34,178 bases of DNA, from assembly GCA_031296325.1 (NCBI GenBank), contig JARLFY010000064.1, positions 1 to 34,178 of the forward strand, given 5' to 3'. The stretch's first letter is position 1. Each line of letters begins with the position of its first letter. The notes beneath the pieces were generated by a model, which did no database searches, was not told the origin of the DNA, and saw only the letters and a list, made by a program, of their open reading frames with translations. Below are positions 23,566-31,798 of this stretch, piece after piece. A program made the translations under genes and the position numbers. This DNA comes from Acidobacteriaceae bacterium (GTDB taxonomy: Bacteria; Acidobacteriota; Terriglobia; Terriglobales; Acidobacteriaceae).

Positions 23566-23592
23566 AAAGGCGCAGCCGAAGCCGCGCCTTTT
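23566..23592 (-). terminator. Intrinsic terminator after the 56-residue WRC gene
   Basis: On the minus strand GGCGCGGC-TTCG-GCTGCGCC folds with a UUCG tetraloop, flanked by AAAA before and TTTGTTCTTT after. It begins about 45 nt beyond the stop of the gene at 23638-23808 and lies before the higBA operator, so it would insulate the two units. Confidence 0.75.
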
Positions 23593-23637
23593 CTTCAATC
23601 AAAATTCCAAGCCCAGCTTTCATGTCTGTAAGATACT

Positions 23638-23808
23638 TTAGTTCCACACCTTGCGCGCCTCGATCTCTTCCACCGAGATCGTCTGGTCGGGCTCGACCTG
23701 ACGCATCTTCTGCATGAATTCTTCTGCTTCTTCACGCGTGTCAAACATCATCCGGTTGTACAACTGTCCGGCCCGAAGCTGGTCACACCGCCACATGGTC
23801 TCATTCAT
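23638..23808 (-). CDS. Small protein of unknown function, WRC/VWN family (copy 1)
   Basis: A 56-residue cytoplasmic protein, MNETMWRCDQLRAGQLYNRM to EARKVWN. The start is fixed by a strong AGGAGG 7-8 nt upstream; the longer frame to 23868 lacks one. It is clearly related to the gene at 24157-24330: shared pattern M-x-E-x(1,2)-WRC-x-Q, an AG/AGE segment, an EEA/EQA-x-x-F helix, PD, IE and C-terminal VWN. Charged and short, with one Cys and two Trp; no signal or membrane segment. I do not recognise a family. It has its own terminator. It may be a small regulatory or binding protein; function unknown. Confidence 0.75.
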   Translation of the reverse strand: MNETMWRCDQLRAGQLYNRMMFDTREEAEEFMQKMRQVEPDQTISVEEIEARKVWN

Positions 23809-24156
23809 CGCTATACCTCCTGGTAATCCGATTGAGTTCCAGCTTCTGTTACCAATCTCACGCTGCAACGGTACTGCGTCGCAGTTCTCAAGAGTTCAGG
23901 TGCATCAAGTATCCAGTCCAACAATTAGCATATTTCTCCAATTACTGTAGACCAGAAATGAATTGTCATTCTGAGCGTAGCGAAGAATCCCCGTATTTTG
24001 CTCGCAGCACGATACGTTACCTCATCGCTGAATATCCCCTAATTCCGCCGAGTCTAACCTCGCCAAATATAGATGCAATTCAGTTACCAAAGTTGCCGCC
24101 GCAGCTTTGCGCTGTTTACCGACAAACACGGCTCAGGGAAACAGGCTCAGGAGTCC
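23809..24156. other. Gap between the two WRC/VWN paralogs
   Basis: 348 nt without a convincing gene. It contains the upstream region and ribosome binding site of copy 1, one good copy of the dispersed repeat (23948-24000), and the 3' side of copy 2. Short plus-strand ORFs here run through the repeat and are not called. Confidence 0.55.
23948..24000 (+). repeat. Dispersed TGTCATTCTGAGCG-type repeat, full copy
   Basis: Reads TAGACCAGAAATGAATTGTC, then ATTCTGAGCGTAGCGAAGAA, then TCCCCGTATTTTG. The copy at 32826-32903 agrees almost base for base outside a 25-bp duplication. It lies between the two small paralogs, so recombination between copies could have moved or duplicated this segment. Confidence 0.85.
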
Positions 24157-24330
24157 TCAGTTCCACACGTTTTGGACGGGCATTGGTTCGATCTTAAGAA
24201 CCAGATCCGGGGAGATTCCAGCCAGTTTACGGGCAAAGCTCCGCGCCTGCTCCTCACTGCGAAAGAGCTTCAACTCCTTCACCTCGCCGGCAAACCACTG
24301 CTCGCATCGCCACACTGTTAGCTCCGTCAT
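24157..24330 (-). CDS. Small protein of unknown function, WRC/VWN family (copy 2)
   Basis: A 57-residue paralog of the gene at 23638-23808: MTELTVWRCEQWFAGEVKEL to PMPVQNVWN. The start follows GGAGGGGGGCT directly; the frame extends 34 codons further upstream but without similarity to copy 1, so the short form is chosen. Lys/Glu-rich centre with RSEEQARSFARKLAG predicted helical. Compared with copy 1 it has one more Trp (WRCEQW). It lies between dnaK (202 nt upstream) and copy 1. The divergence between the copies suggests an old duplication, both kept under selection. Confidence 0.75.
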   Translation of the reverse strand: MTELTVWRCEQWFAGEVKELKLFRSEEQARSFARKLAGISPDLVLKIEPMPVQNVWN

Positions 24331-24532
24331 AGCCCCCCTCCGCAACGCCGTTTTGTCCGTTACTCCCAACCCAACTGCTCGCCTGTAAAGAAAGAGCGCC
24401 CCAACCGAATTCAGCAGGTTTGCCGAAGACAACCAGAGCGCTCTTACTTACTTCTATACACCTTTAGATGCAGATTCCATTCAAATCGATCTACACCGCA
24501 ATGTACTTATTTACCTATCGATGTCCAAACAT

Positions 24533-26467
24533 TTACTTATTGTTATCGACATCGACATATTCTGCGTCGATTACGCCTTCGTCCTTCTTCGTCTCGGCGT
24601 GATCGTGATGCTCGTGATCGTGCGCAGCATCGGCTGGTGCGCCTTCTGCTCCGGCAGCCGCAGCGGTCGCCTTGTACAGAGCCTCGGCCAGCTTGTGGCT
24701 TGCCGCCGTCAGCTTGTCCTTGGCCGCGTTCAGGTCTGCCGCGCTGGCATCGCCCTCCAACGCCTTCTTGGCCTCGGCCAGAATCGCTTCGACCTCGGTC
24801 TTGTCGGCTGCCTCGACCTTCTCGCCGCCGTCCTTAATCATCTTCTCGACGTTGTAGACCAGCGAGTCGAGTCCATTGCGCGCCTCAACCTTATCGCGCT
24901 GCTCCTTGTCCTCGGAGGCGTGCGCTTCGGCGTCCTTGGCCATGCGCTCGACCTCTTCCTTGCTCAGGCCCGACGAGCTGGTGATCGTGATCTTCTGATC
25001 CTTGCCCGTCGCGTTGTCCTTGGCCGTCACGTTGAGAATGCCGTTGGCGTCGATGTCAAAGGTGACCTCGATCTGGGGCACGCCACGCGGAGCCGTGGGA
25101 ATCCCGCTCAGCTTGAACTTGCCCAGCGTACGATTCTGCGCCGCCATCGGTCGCTCGCCCTGTAGGACGTGAACCTCAACCTCGGTCTGCGAATCCGCAG
25201 CGGTGGAGAAGGTCTCGGTCTTCTTGGTCGGGATCGTGGTGTTGCGCGCGATCATGCTGGTCGCCACGCCGCCCATCGTCTCGATGGAGAGCGTCAGCGG
25301 AGTCACGTCGAGAAGCAACAGATCCTTGACCTCGCCGGCCAGAACGCCCGCCTGAACCGCCGCGCCAATCGCGACCACTTCGTCGGGATTCACGCCACGA
25401 TGCGGCTCCTTGCCGAAGAGCTTCTTGACCAGCTCCTGAATCGCCGGCATACGCGTCTGTCCGCCGACCAGCACGACCTCGTCGATCTTCGACGCATCCA
25501 CGCCCGCATCCTTCAACGCTTGCTGCGACGGCCCCACCGACCGCTGTAGCAGATCGTCAACCAGGGCTTCGAGCTTGGCGCGGGTCAGGTTGCGCACCAA
25601 GTGCTTCGGCCCGCTGGCGTCCGCCGTAATGAACGGCAGATTGATCTCGCTCTCCTGCGCCGTCGACAGCTCGATCTTGGCCTTCTCCGCCGCGTCCTTC
25701 AGACGCTGCAAGGCCATCTCGTTGCCCTTGGCACGCAGGTCGAGGCCGGTGTCGTTCTTGAACTCGCCGATCAGCCAATCCACAATGCGCTGGTCCAGAT
25801 TGTCTCCGCCCAAGTGCGTGTCGCCATTGGTCGACTTCACCTCGATGACGCCCTCGCCGACCTCCAGAATGGAAATATCGAAGGTACCGCCGCCGAAGTC
25901 GTAGACCGCAATCGTCTCGTCCTTCTGCTTGTCGAGACCGTAGGCCAGTGCCGCAGCCGTCGGCTCATTGACGATGCGCTTGACGTCGAGACCAGCAATC
26001 TTGCCCGCGTCCTTGGTCGCCTGCCGCTGCGCGTCGTTGAAGTAAGCCGGAACCGTAATCACGGCCTCCGTCACCGACTGGCCAAGATAGGCCTCTGCGG
26101 CCGTCTTCAGCTTCTGCAGGATCATCGCCGAGATCTCCGGCGCGGTGAACTCCTTGCCCTGCGCCAGAACGCCGACGTTATCTCCCTTGGAGATGACCTT
26201 GTACGGAACCATCTTCATCTCATCGCCAACCTCGTTCAGACGACGGCCCATGAAGCGCTTGATCGAGTAGACCGTATTCTCCGGGTTGGTGATCGCCTGG
26301 CGCTTGGCCACGGTTCCTACCAGCCGCTCGCCGCTCTTGGTAAACGCGACGATTGAAGGAGTTGTACGTCCGCCCTCTTCGTTGGCGATCACCTTCGACT
26401 CGCCACCCTCCATAACCGCTACGCAGCTATTGGTCGTTCCTAGATCGATTCCAATAATCTTTCCCAT
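24533..26467 (-). CDS. dnaK: Chaperone protein DnaK (Hsp70)
   Basis: ATP-dependent Hsp70 chaperone; 644 residues, normal length. It opens [20 protein letters not shown] and has [26 protein letters not shown], the linker [12 protein letters not shown] and the substrate domain. The C-terminal tail holds an unusual His-rich segment, [17 protein letters not shown], before the typical acidic end [16 protein letters not shown] 7-9 nt before the ATG supports the start. Upstream is a short 16-bp tandem repeat. No grpE or hrcA is adjacent and I see no CIRCE element. Confidence 0.98.
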   Translation of the reverse strand: MGKIIGIDLGTTNSCVAVMEGGESKVIANEEGGRTTPSIVAFTKSGERLVGTVAKRQAITNPENTVYSIKRFMGRRLNEVGDEMKMVPYKVISKGDNVGVLAQGKEFTAPEISAMILQKLKTAAEAYLGQSVTEAVITVPAYFNDAQRQATKDAGKIAGLDVKRIVNEPTAAALAYGLDKQKDETIAVYDFGGGTFDISILEVGEGVIEVKSTNGDTHLGGDNLDQRIVDWLIGEFKNDTGLDLRAKGNEMALQRLKDAAEKAKIELSTAQESEINLPFITADASGPKHLVRNLTRAKLEALVDDLLQRSVGPSQQALKDAGVDASKIDEVVLVGGQTRMPAIQELVKKLFGKEPHRGVNPDEVVAIGAAVQAGVLAGEVKDLLLLDVTPLTLSIETMGGVATSMIARNTTIPTKKTETFSTAADSQTEVEVHVLQGERPMAAQNRTLGKFKLSGIPTAPRGVPQIEVTFDIDANGILNVTAKDNATGKDQKITITSSSGLSKEEVERMAKDAEAHASEDKEQRDKVEARNGLDSLVYNVEKMIKDGGEKVEAADKTEVEAILAEAKKALEGDASAADLNAAKDKLTAASHKLAEALYKATAAAAGAEGAPADAAHDHEHHDHAETKKDEGVIDAEYVDVDNNK

Positions 26468-26494
26468 AATCCGCTCCTGAACCCTCGGCCTTCG

Positions 26495-26559
26495 CCTGTG
26501 TCTTTTGTACCTACAACCTTTTGCATCTACAGCCTTTTGCGTCCACTGCTTTGTACAGC
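26495..26559 (-). repeat. Decaying 16-bp tandem repeat in dnaK leader
   Basis: On the minus strand GCAAAAGGCTGTAGAT is followed directly by GCAAAAGGTTGTAGGT (plus-strand 26512-26543). The flanking 16-mers (TACAAAGCAGTGGAC- and ACAAAAGACACAGG-like) keep the same phase, giving about four units that fade outwards. It lies 28-92 nt upstream of the dnaK start, within its probable 5' UTR. Confidence 0.55.
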
Positions 26560-26622
26560 CATGTCATCAGATGCGCCAACAGCATGAAATGTGTATCTCT
26601 GATTTCCTGCAACGCTTACAGT

Positions 26623-26648
26623 CTCACATGTGAGTGAGTTATTGTCAA
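26623..26648 (-). promoter_or_regulatory. Palindrome and -35-like box upstream of dnaK
   Basis: CTCACATGTGAG (26623-26634) is a perfect 12-bp palindrome. On the minus strand a TTGACA (26643-26648) stands just upstream of it, so the palindrome would cover the spacer and -10 region of such a promoter. No good -10 box is visible, so the promoter is tentative. Confidence 0.3.
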
Positions 26649-26750
26649 GCAATATGATTAAGCAAATACAACTCTGGATCTCCACCCCAAAGACACTCCC
26701 TGCTCCAACAAAACTGTTCCGCAAAACCTCATCCGGTGTAGCATTTGTTC

Positions 26751-27569
26751 ATGCTCTCCAAGCTCCGTATCCTTCTTCTGCTCCCTGTGGCCGCGCTTCT
26801 CGCCTGTGGCTCGTCCTCCTCCTTGTCCGGCGGCTCCTATCCGTTCAGCACGGGAGACTATGTTCTGAACGTGACTCCGGTGGCGGGAGGCGTTGCAACC
26901 AGCTTTACCGGAGCACTTCTGGCCACGGGAGCGCAGGTTACCGGCAACTTGCAGTACAACAATCCCAATTCGAGCTGCAATGGGCAGGGGGTTGCGGTCG
27001 TTGGCTCCATCAACACCACCAGCGGCATCTTGACGCTGACCTCCGCCGCCTTCTCGGGCAGCACCGCGACGATCACCATTCAACTTCCTATGACCTTCTA
27101 CAGCAATGGCGTAACCTCTGCCAGCGGGACGGCTGTGATCGCAGGCGGGTCCTGCTCCCTCGCCTCCACCACCCTCACCGCAGTGACCGTCCCGACATTC
27201 GATGAGTTATGGACGGGAGCCATCACCTCCGGCCCATCCACGGGGACTGTATCGCTGAGCGTAAACGCTCCCTTCACCACAACCACGAGCAACGCGACGG
27301 TATTGAATGCGAGTGCAAATGGAGCCTTCTACGCGACCGGATCCCTTACTCTCAACGGATCCAACTGTAGCGCTACGACATCGTTGGGTAATCTTACCGG
27401 CCTAGTCAGCGGATACGGTCTCACCCTGAACGCATACGACAGCTCTTCGAATCTTGTGGCTACAATCACCGCCAACTCATCCACAACGCCTGCCAACGTA
27501 AGCATCAACCTCATCTCCGGCAAGCTCGGCTGCCCAACTGGCTCCTACGCAGGAACAATTACCGATTAG
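26751..27569 (+). CDS. Ser/Thr-rich lipoprotein, unknown function
   Basis: A 272-residue exported protein. The lipoprotein signal MLSKLRILLLLPVAALLAC has its lipobox ending in Cys19, followed by a Ser/Gly linker and a long beta-rich, Ser/Thr/Gly/Asn-rich region with an apparent internal repeat: segments around 30-140 and 140-272 each contain a TG-x-LxLNG/LQYN step, an SC or NC pair and a GxVxGYGL/GSINTT step. No charged residues to speak of. Similar secreted Ser/Thr-rich lipoproteins are frequent in soil Acidobacteriota; I cannot name a family. The ATG at 26751 is chosen over the TTG two codons earlier. Confidence 0.8.
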   Translation: MLSKLRILLLLPVAALLACGSSSSLSGGSYPFSTGDYVLNVTPVAGGVATSFTGALLATGAQVTGNLQYNNPNSSCNGQGVAVVGSINTTSGILTLTSAAFSGSTATITIQLPMTFYSNGVTSASGTAVIAGGSCSLASTTLTAVTVPTFDELWTGAITSGPSTGTVSLSVNAPFTTTTSNATVLNASANGAFYATGSLTLNGSNCSATTSLGNLTGLVSGYGLTLNAYDSSSNLVATITANSSTTPANVSINLISGKLGCPTGSYAGTITD

Positions 27570-27689
27570 GCCGGTCTCGCCGTACTCGGAAAGTCACGCC
27601 CTACGAATCCGTTCGACTCTGCGCCCTTTGAGCGATGCGAGGACGAACCGTGCGCCTTGTGCAAAACACATTTCCACGCTCGCGCATAA

Positions 27690-27771
27690 CTCTATATGCT
27701 TAGAGTAGCGCTTTCGCGCGGAGAAACGGTGCATCCGAGCGATGTATCGCGGGGGCGGAGGCATTGCACCG
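27690..27771 (+). promoter_or_regulatory. Stem-loop-rich leader upstream of the MFS gene
   Basis: Three small stems: CTCTA-N6-TAGAG (27690-27705), GCGC-TTTC-GCGC (27708-27719), and a longer CGGTGCA (27727-27733) with TGCACCG (27765-27771). They lie 42-124 nt before the exporter start. Drug-exporter genes are often controlled in the leader, but no known riboswitch is recognised. Confidence 0.3.
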
Positions 27772-27813
27772 TCCGAAAGACGCATCGTCTGAAAGAAGGA
27801 GTCTTCCGACCGC

Positions 27814-29400
27814 ATGGCTGAAACCGAGACAGAGATCCTCGACCTCTCCGAAGAGGTTGACGCTGGCGTCAATCCTTGGCTGATCGCAGCGGCGGTGATG
27901 CTGGCCACCTTCATGGAGGTGCTCGACACCTCGATCGCCTCGGTTGCTCTGCCCTACATTGCGGGTTCGCTGTCGGCCACCAACGACGAGGCGACTTGGG
28001 TTCTCACCAGCTATCTGGTGGCCAACGCGATTGTTCTGCCGGCCAGCAACTGGTGTTCTCTGCGCTTCGGACGCAAACGCTTCCTGATGTCCTGCGTGGC
28101 ACTTTTCACCGTGGCCAGCTTTGCCTGTGGAGCCGCTCCCTCGCTGGCCTTTATTCTGGTCGCCCGCATCATTCAGGGCGCGGGTGGAGGAGCTTTACAG
28201 CCCCTCTCGCAAGCCATTCTGCTGGAATCCTTTCCGCCTCGCAAGCGAGGTGCTGCGATGGCTGTCTTCGCATTCGGAGTGGTCGTCGCGCCGGTTCTCG
28301 GGCCAACCCTCGGCGGCTGGCTTACGGACACCTATAGCTGGCGTTACGCCTTCTATATCAACATTCCCATCGGACTGTTGGCGCTGTACATGATCAACCG
28401 CTTCATCCACGATCCGGCCTACATCAAGAATGCGCGCGTCCCAGCCTTTGACAACATCGGCTTCGGCGCTCTGGTCGTCTGGACGGGCCTGTTACAGATC
28501 ATCCTCGACAAGGGGCAGGAGTCCGACTGGTTCGGCGCACTCTGGATCCGCTGGGCCTTCTTCGCTCTGGTCACCAGCTTTGCGATCTTCGTCTGGCACT
28601 CCTGGCGTTCGCACGAGCCGATGGTAGACCTCAAGTTGCTGAAAAACCGAAACTTCGGCATCGGTTGCCTGCTCATCTTCCTCTTCGGCATTGCGATCTA
28701 CTCGACCATCGTCATTCTGCCTCTCTACTATCAGGAACTGCTGGGCTACACGGCCTTTACCGCCGGACTGGTGGTTGCGCCGCGCGGCATGGGAGCGATC
28801 TGCGGAATGCCCGTGATCGGCTACCTCTCGAACAAGGTCGATCCGCGCTTCCTGCTCACCTTCGGCTTCGGCATCTTTGGCATAATGACGCTTTACTTCG
28901 GCACCGTCACGCTAGACATCTCGCCGACGACCTTTCTGATTCCGATCCTCATCACCGGATTCGGTCTCAGCTTCGTCTTTGTTCCTATCTCGATTGCCGC
29001 CTACGGAACGCTGCAAAACGAGCAGATGGGTTCAGCCAGCGGGCTGTTCAACCTGATGCGCAACATCGGCGGATCGATTGGCATCTCGCTGGCCTCGACG
29101 TTGCTGACCCGCCACGCCGCCGCCCATCAGAATGAGATTCTGAACAGCGTGCCGATCACCAGTCGCCCCTTCCAGAACTCGCTCTCTGGAGCGCGCCATC
29201 TGCTCTCAGGCCCCTTCGGTTCGGCCAACAGTCTTCATCCGGCTCAGGCTCTTCTCTATGAACAGTTGCAACGTCAAGCCTCTCTGTGGGCCTTTGTGGA
29301 CGTCTTCCGCTGGCTCTGCCTGCTCAGCTTCCTCTGTCTTGCTGTCGCATGGTTCTTCAAGAAGGTGAAGCCCGGACGACCTCCCACCGCCGCCCACTAA
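27814..29400 (+). CDS. MFS multidrug exporter, DHA2 (EmrB/QacA) family
   Basis: A 528-residue inner-membrane H+-antiporter with about 14 transmembrane helices. Family motifs: FMEVLDTSIASVALPYIAGS in TM1, LRFGRKRFL (motif A), RIIQGAGGGALQPLSQAIL, and VVVAPVLGPTLGGWL (motif C, typical of antiporters) followed by SWRYAFYINIPIGL. AAGGAG lies 11 nt before the ATG. No emrA-type adaptor or TetR/MarR regulator is adjacent. The substrate could be drugs, lipids or polysaccharide precursors. Confidence 0.93.
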   Translation: MAETETEILDLSEEVDAGVNPWLIAAAVMLATFMEVLDTSIASVALPYIAGSLSATNDEATWVLTSYLVANAIVLPASNWCSLRFGRKRFLMSCVALFTVASFACGAAPSLAFILVARIIQGAGGGALQPLSQAILLESFPPRKRGAAMAVFAFGVVVAPVLGPTLGGWLTDTYSWRYAFYINIPIGLLALYMINRFIHDPAYIKNARVPAFDNIGFGALVVWTGLLQIILDKGQESDWFGALWIRWAFFALVTSFAIFVWHSWRSHEPMVDLKLLKNRNFGIGCLLIFLFGIAIYSTIVILPLYYQELLGYTAFTAGLVVAPRGMGAICGMPVIGYLSNKVDPRFLLTFGFGIFGIMTLYFGTVTLDISPTTFLIPILITGFGLSFVFVPISIAAYGTLQNEQMGSASGLFNLMRNIGGSIGISLASTLLTRHAAAHQNEILNSVPITSRPFQNSLSGARHLLSGPFGSANSLHPAQALLYEQLQRQASLWAFVDVFRWLCLLSFLCLAVAWFFKKVKPGRPPTAAH

Positions 29401-29509
29401 CCTCTGCGTCAGGGGAGCGGATAGACAACAGGCGAATCCAGGTTGTATTACTGGCTGTACTGCTAGTTGTTTTAAGTTAGAAGATAGTAAAAAAAAGACC
29501 TCGCTAACA

Positions 29510-29540
29510 GGGCATTTCCAGTAAACTACTGGAAATGCCC
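29510..29540 (+). promoter_or_regulatory. Perfect hairpin covering the tyrosine-kinase start codon
   Basis: GGGCATTTCCAGTA (29510-29523) pairs perfectly with TACTGGAAATGCCC (29527-29540) around a 3-nt loop AAC. The ATG (29535-29537) and the only SD-like bases (CTGGA) are inside the 3' arm. As DNA it is a near-perfect operator palindrome; as RNA it would hide the start. Confidence 0.85.
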
Positions 29541-31796
29541 TCGCAAAACACGCAGTCTCCCATCCCATCCGGCACGTTCGTTCCGCCACCGTCTGGTATT
29601 GGATCCGAGGTAAGCGACACTTCGCTGTCCGACGCGATAGTAACGTTGCGCAAGCGGCTCTGGCTGCTGATCCTTGCAGCCGCACTGGGTGCAGGATACG
29701 GCGCGTACAAGGCCTATACCCAGCCCAAGCTATATGACGCCACTGGTGTGATTCAGGTTCATAACGGTCAGTCCAACGAGTACAAGCTGGACATGAACAG
29801 TTACGATGGGGACTCCGACACCAAGATAAATACCGAAGTAGCCATTCTAAAGAGCGACGCGCTGCTGACGACGGTTGCTCGTGAGATGGATCTGGCGAAT
29901 AATCCTGATTTTTCCGGGGCCAATGGGCCTGCACCGCGACGCTCTCTGGACGATCCAGGGGTGCATGCCAGCGTAATCGCTACGCTACAGGGCAATCTAC
30001 AGGCGGCGGTGGTTCCGCACACCGAGATGCTTCGCATCTCCTATTCCAGCCTCAATGCAAAGCTCTCAGCAGACATCGTCAACAAGGTCATCTTCGACTA
30101 CATTCAGCGCAGCTATCAAACTCCGGTGGAATCGACCAAGCGGGTCTCGCAGTGGCTCTCCGGCCAGTTGGAGGAGTTGAAGTCCGATGTGGAAAACTCT
30201 CAGGCGCAGATGATGGAGTTGCAGCGCAAGCTGGGCGTGATGGGCTATGATTCGACCCACAACCAGTTGCAGGCATCGTTGGAAGATCTGTTGGCTGCCG
30301 AGGGAACAGCGAAGGTTGCACGCATTACGGCGGAATCACGCTACCGGATGGTCGCGGGCATGGATCCGAGTACGCTCCAGGGATCAATCGAGACGACTCC
30401 CGGAACCATGCCGGGCGAGTTGAGTTCCCTGCGCGCACAACTCGCATCCGCCACGGCGAGCTACGCACAGATGACGGCAGCCGGGGGAATTGGCCCCAAT
30501 CATCCTCGCGCCAAGGCGCTTCAGGCGCAGATCAACGAGCTGACGCAGCAGATCAACACCGAGCAGAGTCGGATGAGCCTACAGGCCAAGGAAAACTATC
30601 TGGCGGCCAAGGCGACCGAGGAGAAGATCGAACAGGAACTCGACGCAAAAAAGACCGAGGCCTACAGCCAGGGCGACGATCTGGTGCAGTACACCCTGAC
30701 CAAGGCGGAGTTTGAACAAAATCGCGCGTTGTACGACGGTCTGGAGCAACGCCTGCGCACCGCCGAGGTGCAGGCGGGACTGGAGGCTCTCGAGGTCGAT
30801 GTGGTCGATCAGGCACTGCCGCCCGTCAGTCCCACCTTGCAATCGAAGGGCACCATCATTCTGACGACGACCCTCTTCTTTCTGGTCGGGGGCATTGTGA
30901 TTGCCTTCATTCTGGACAGTCTGGATACCGGAGTGCGCGAGATTCACGAGGTCGAGGCCGTGATGGCAATGCCTTCGCTCGCAATCATTCCGCAGGCAAG
31001 AAATCTCAGCGCAGAACAACTGGCTGCCATGTCCACAACACAGCGCAACTTGCAGGTTCTGGCTCAGCCCAAGTCGCAATACACCGAGTCGCTGCGCTCC
31101 CTGCGAACCTCCCTTCTGCTGGCCACGGCGGGGCATCCTCCCCGGTTCATCCTGTTTACCAGCGCCATGCCGGCGGAGGGAAAGTCGACGACGGCGAGCA
31201 ATCTGGCCTGCATTCTGGCGCAAGGGGGTTCGCGCGTCCTGCTGATAGATGGCGACATGCGACGCCCCAACCTTCACCACCGTTTTGGCCTGACCAGCAA
31301 GCTGGGATTGTCAACCGTTCTCGCTGGCTCCTCGACGCTGGAAGAGGCCATACAGCATGTTCCCGACACACCCAATCTGGATGTCATGCCCAGTGGCCCA
31401 GTGCCTCCATTCCCAGCCGAGATGCTCAGTTCAGAGACCATGAAGGGGCTGTTTGAACGTCTCGGGCAGATGTACTCGCACGTCGTCATCGACACTCCTC
31501 CCATCCTTTCCGTAACCGATGGGGTGATTCTGGGACGCATGGCAGACGCAGTAGTACTGGTTATCCGCCACGGTAAGTCCAACAGAAAGACCTTGGCACG
31601 GGTGCGCAACCTGCTTCTCCGCTCGGGGGTCCCGATGGCCGGACTGGCGCTGAATGCGGTCAATATGAATTCGCCGGACTACTACGAATACTACGGAAGC
31701 TATGGCTATTCGTACGGAAACAGCGACGCCAGCAGTTGGGAGACTCAGTCCCAGTCCTCCCATAAACACCATGCCAGATCGAAAGGGAGGAGCTAA
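29535..31796 (+). CDS. Wzc-like polysaccharide co-polymerase / BY-type tyrosine autokinase
   Basis: A 753-residue inner-membrane protein controlling exopolysaccharide chain length and export. TM1 lies at about 42-58 (RLWLLILAAALGAGYGAY). A large periplasmic coiled-coil region (about 190-420) follows, with TM2 near 437-458. The cytosolic kinase has Walker A PAEGKSTTASNL (about 548), Walker A' VLLIDGDMRRPNL and Walker B VVIDTPPIL. The C-terminus has a tyrosine cluster, DYYEYYGSYGYSYG, the expected autophosphorylation site. No good ribosome binding site precedes the ATG, which is buried in a perfect hairpin, but no other ATG precedes the conserved domain. It is followed 2 nt later by the Wza-like gene. 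Confidence 0.93.
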   Translation: MPSQNTQSPIPSGTFVPPPSGIGSEVSDTSLSDAIVTLRKRLWLLILAAALGAGYGAYKAYTQPKLYDATGVIQVHNGQSNEYKLDMNSYDGDSDTKINTEVAILKSDALLTTVAREMDLANNPDFSGANGPAPRRSLDDPGVHASVIATLQGNLQAAVVPHTEMLRISYSSLNAKLSADIVNKVIFDYIQRSYQTPVESTKRVSQWLSGQLEELKSDVENSQAQMMELQRKLGVMGYDSTHNQLQASLEDLLAAEGTAKVARITAESRYRMVAGMDPSTLQGSIETTPGTMPGELSSLRAQLASATASYAQMTAAGGIGPNHPRAKALQAQINELTQQINTEQSRMSLQAKENYLAAKATEEKIEQELDAKKTEAYSQGDDLVQYTLTKAEFEQNRALYDGLEQRLRTAEVQAGLEALEVDVVDQALPPVSPTLQSKGTIILTTTLFFLVGGIVIAFILDSLDTGVREIHEVEAVMAMPSLAIIPQARNLSAEQLAAMSTTQRNLQVLAQPKSQYTESLRSLRTSLLLATAGHPPRFILFTSAMPAEGKSTTASNLACILAQGGSRVLLIDGDMRRPNLHHRFGLTSKLGLSTVLAGSSTLEEAIQHVPDTPNLDVMPSGPVPPFPAEMLSSETMKGLFERLGQMYSHVVIDTPPILSVTDGVILGRMADAVVLVIRHGKSNRKTLARVRNLLLRSGVPMAGLALNAVNMNSPDYYEYYGSYGYSYGNSDASSWETQSQSSHKHHARSKGRS

Positions 31797-31798
31797 CC

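Noticed and set aside
26468-26750. CIRCE (HrcA) element upstream of dnaK
   Set aside because: No TTAGCACTC-N9-GAGTGCTAA or close variant is present.
27594-27929. 111-codon minus-strand ORF before and into the MFS gene
   Set aside because: It overlaps the strong MFS start in antisense and has no ribosome binding site or family features.
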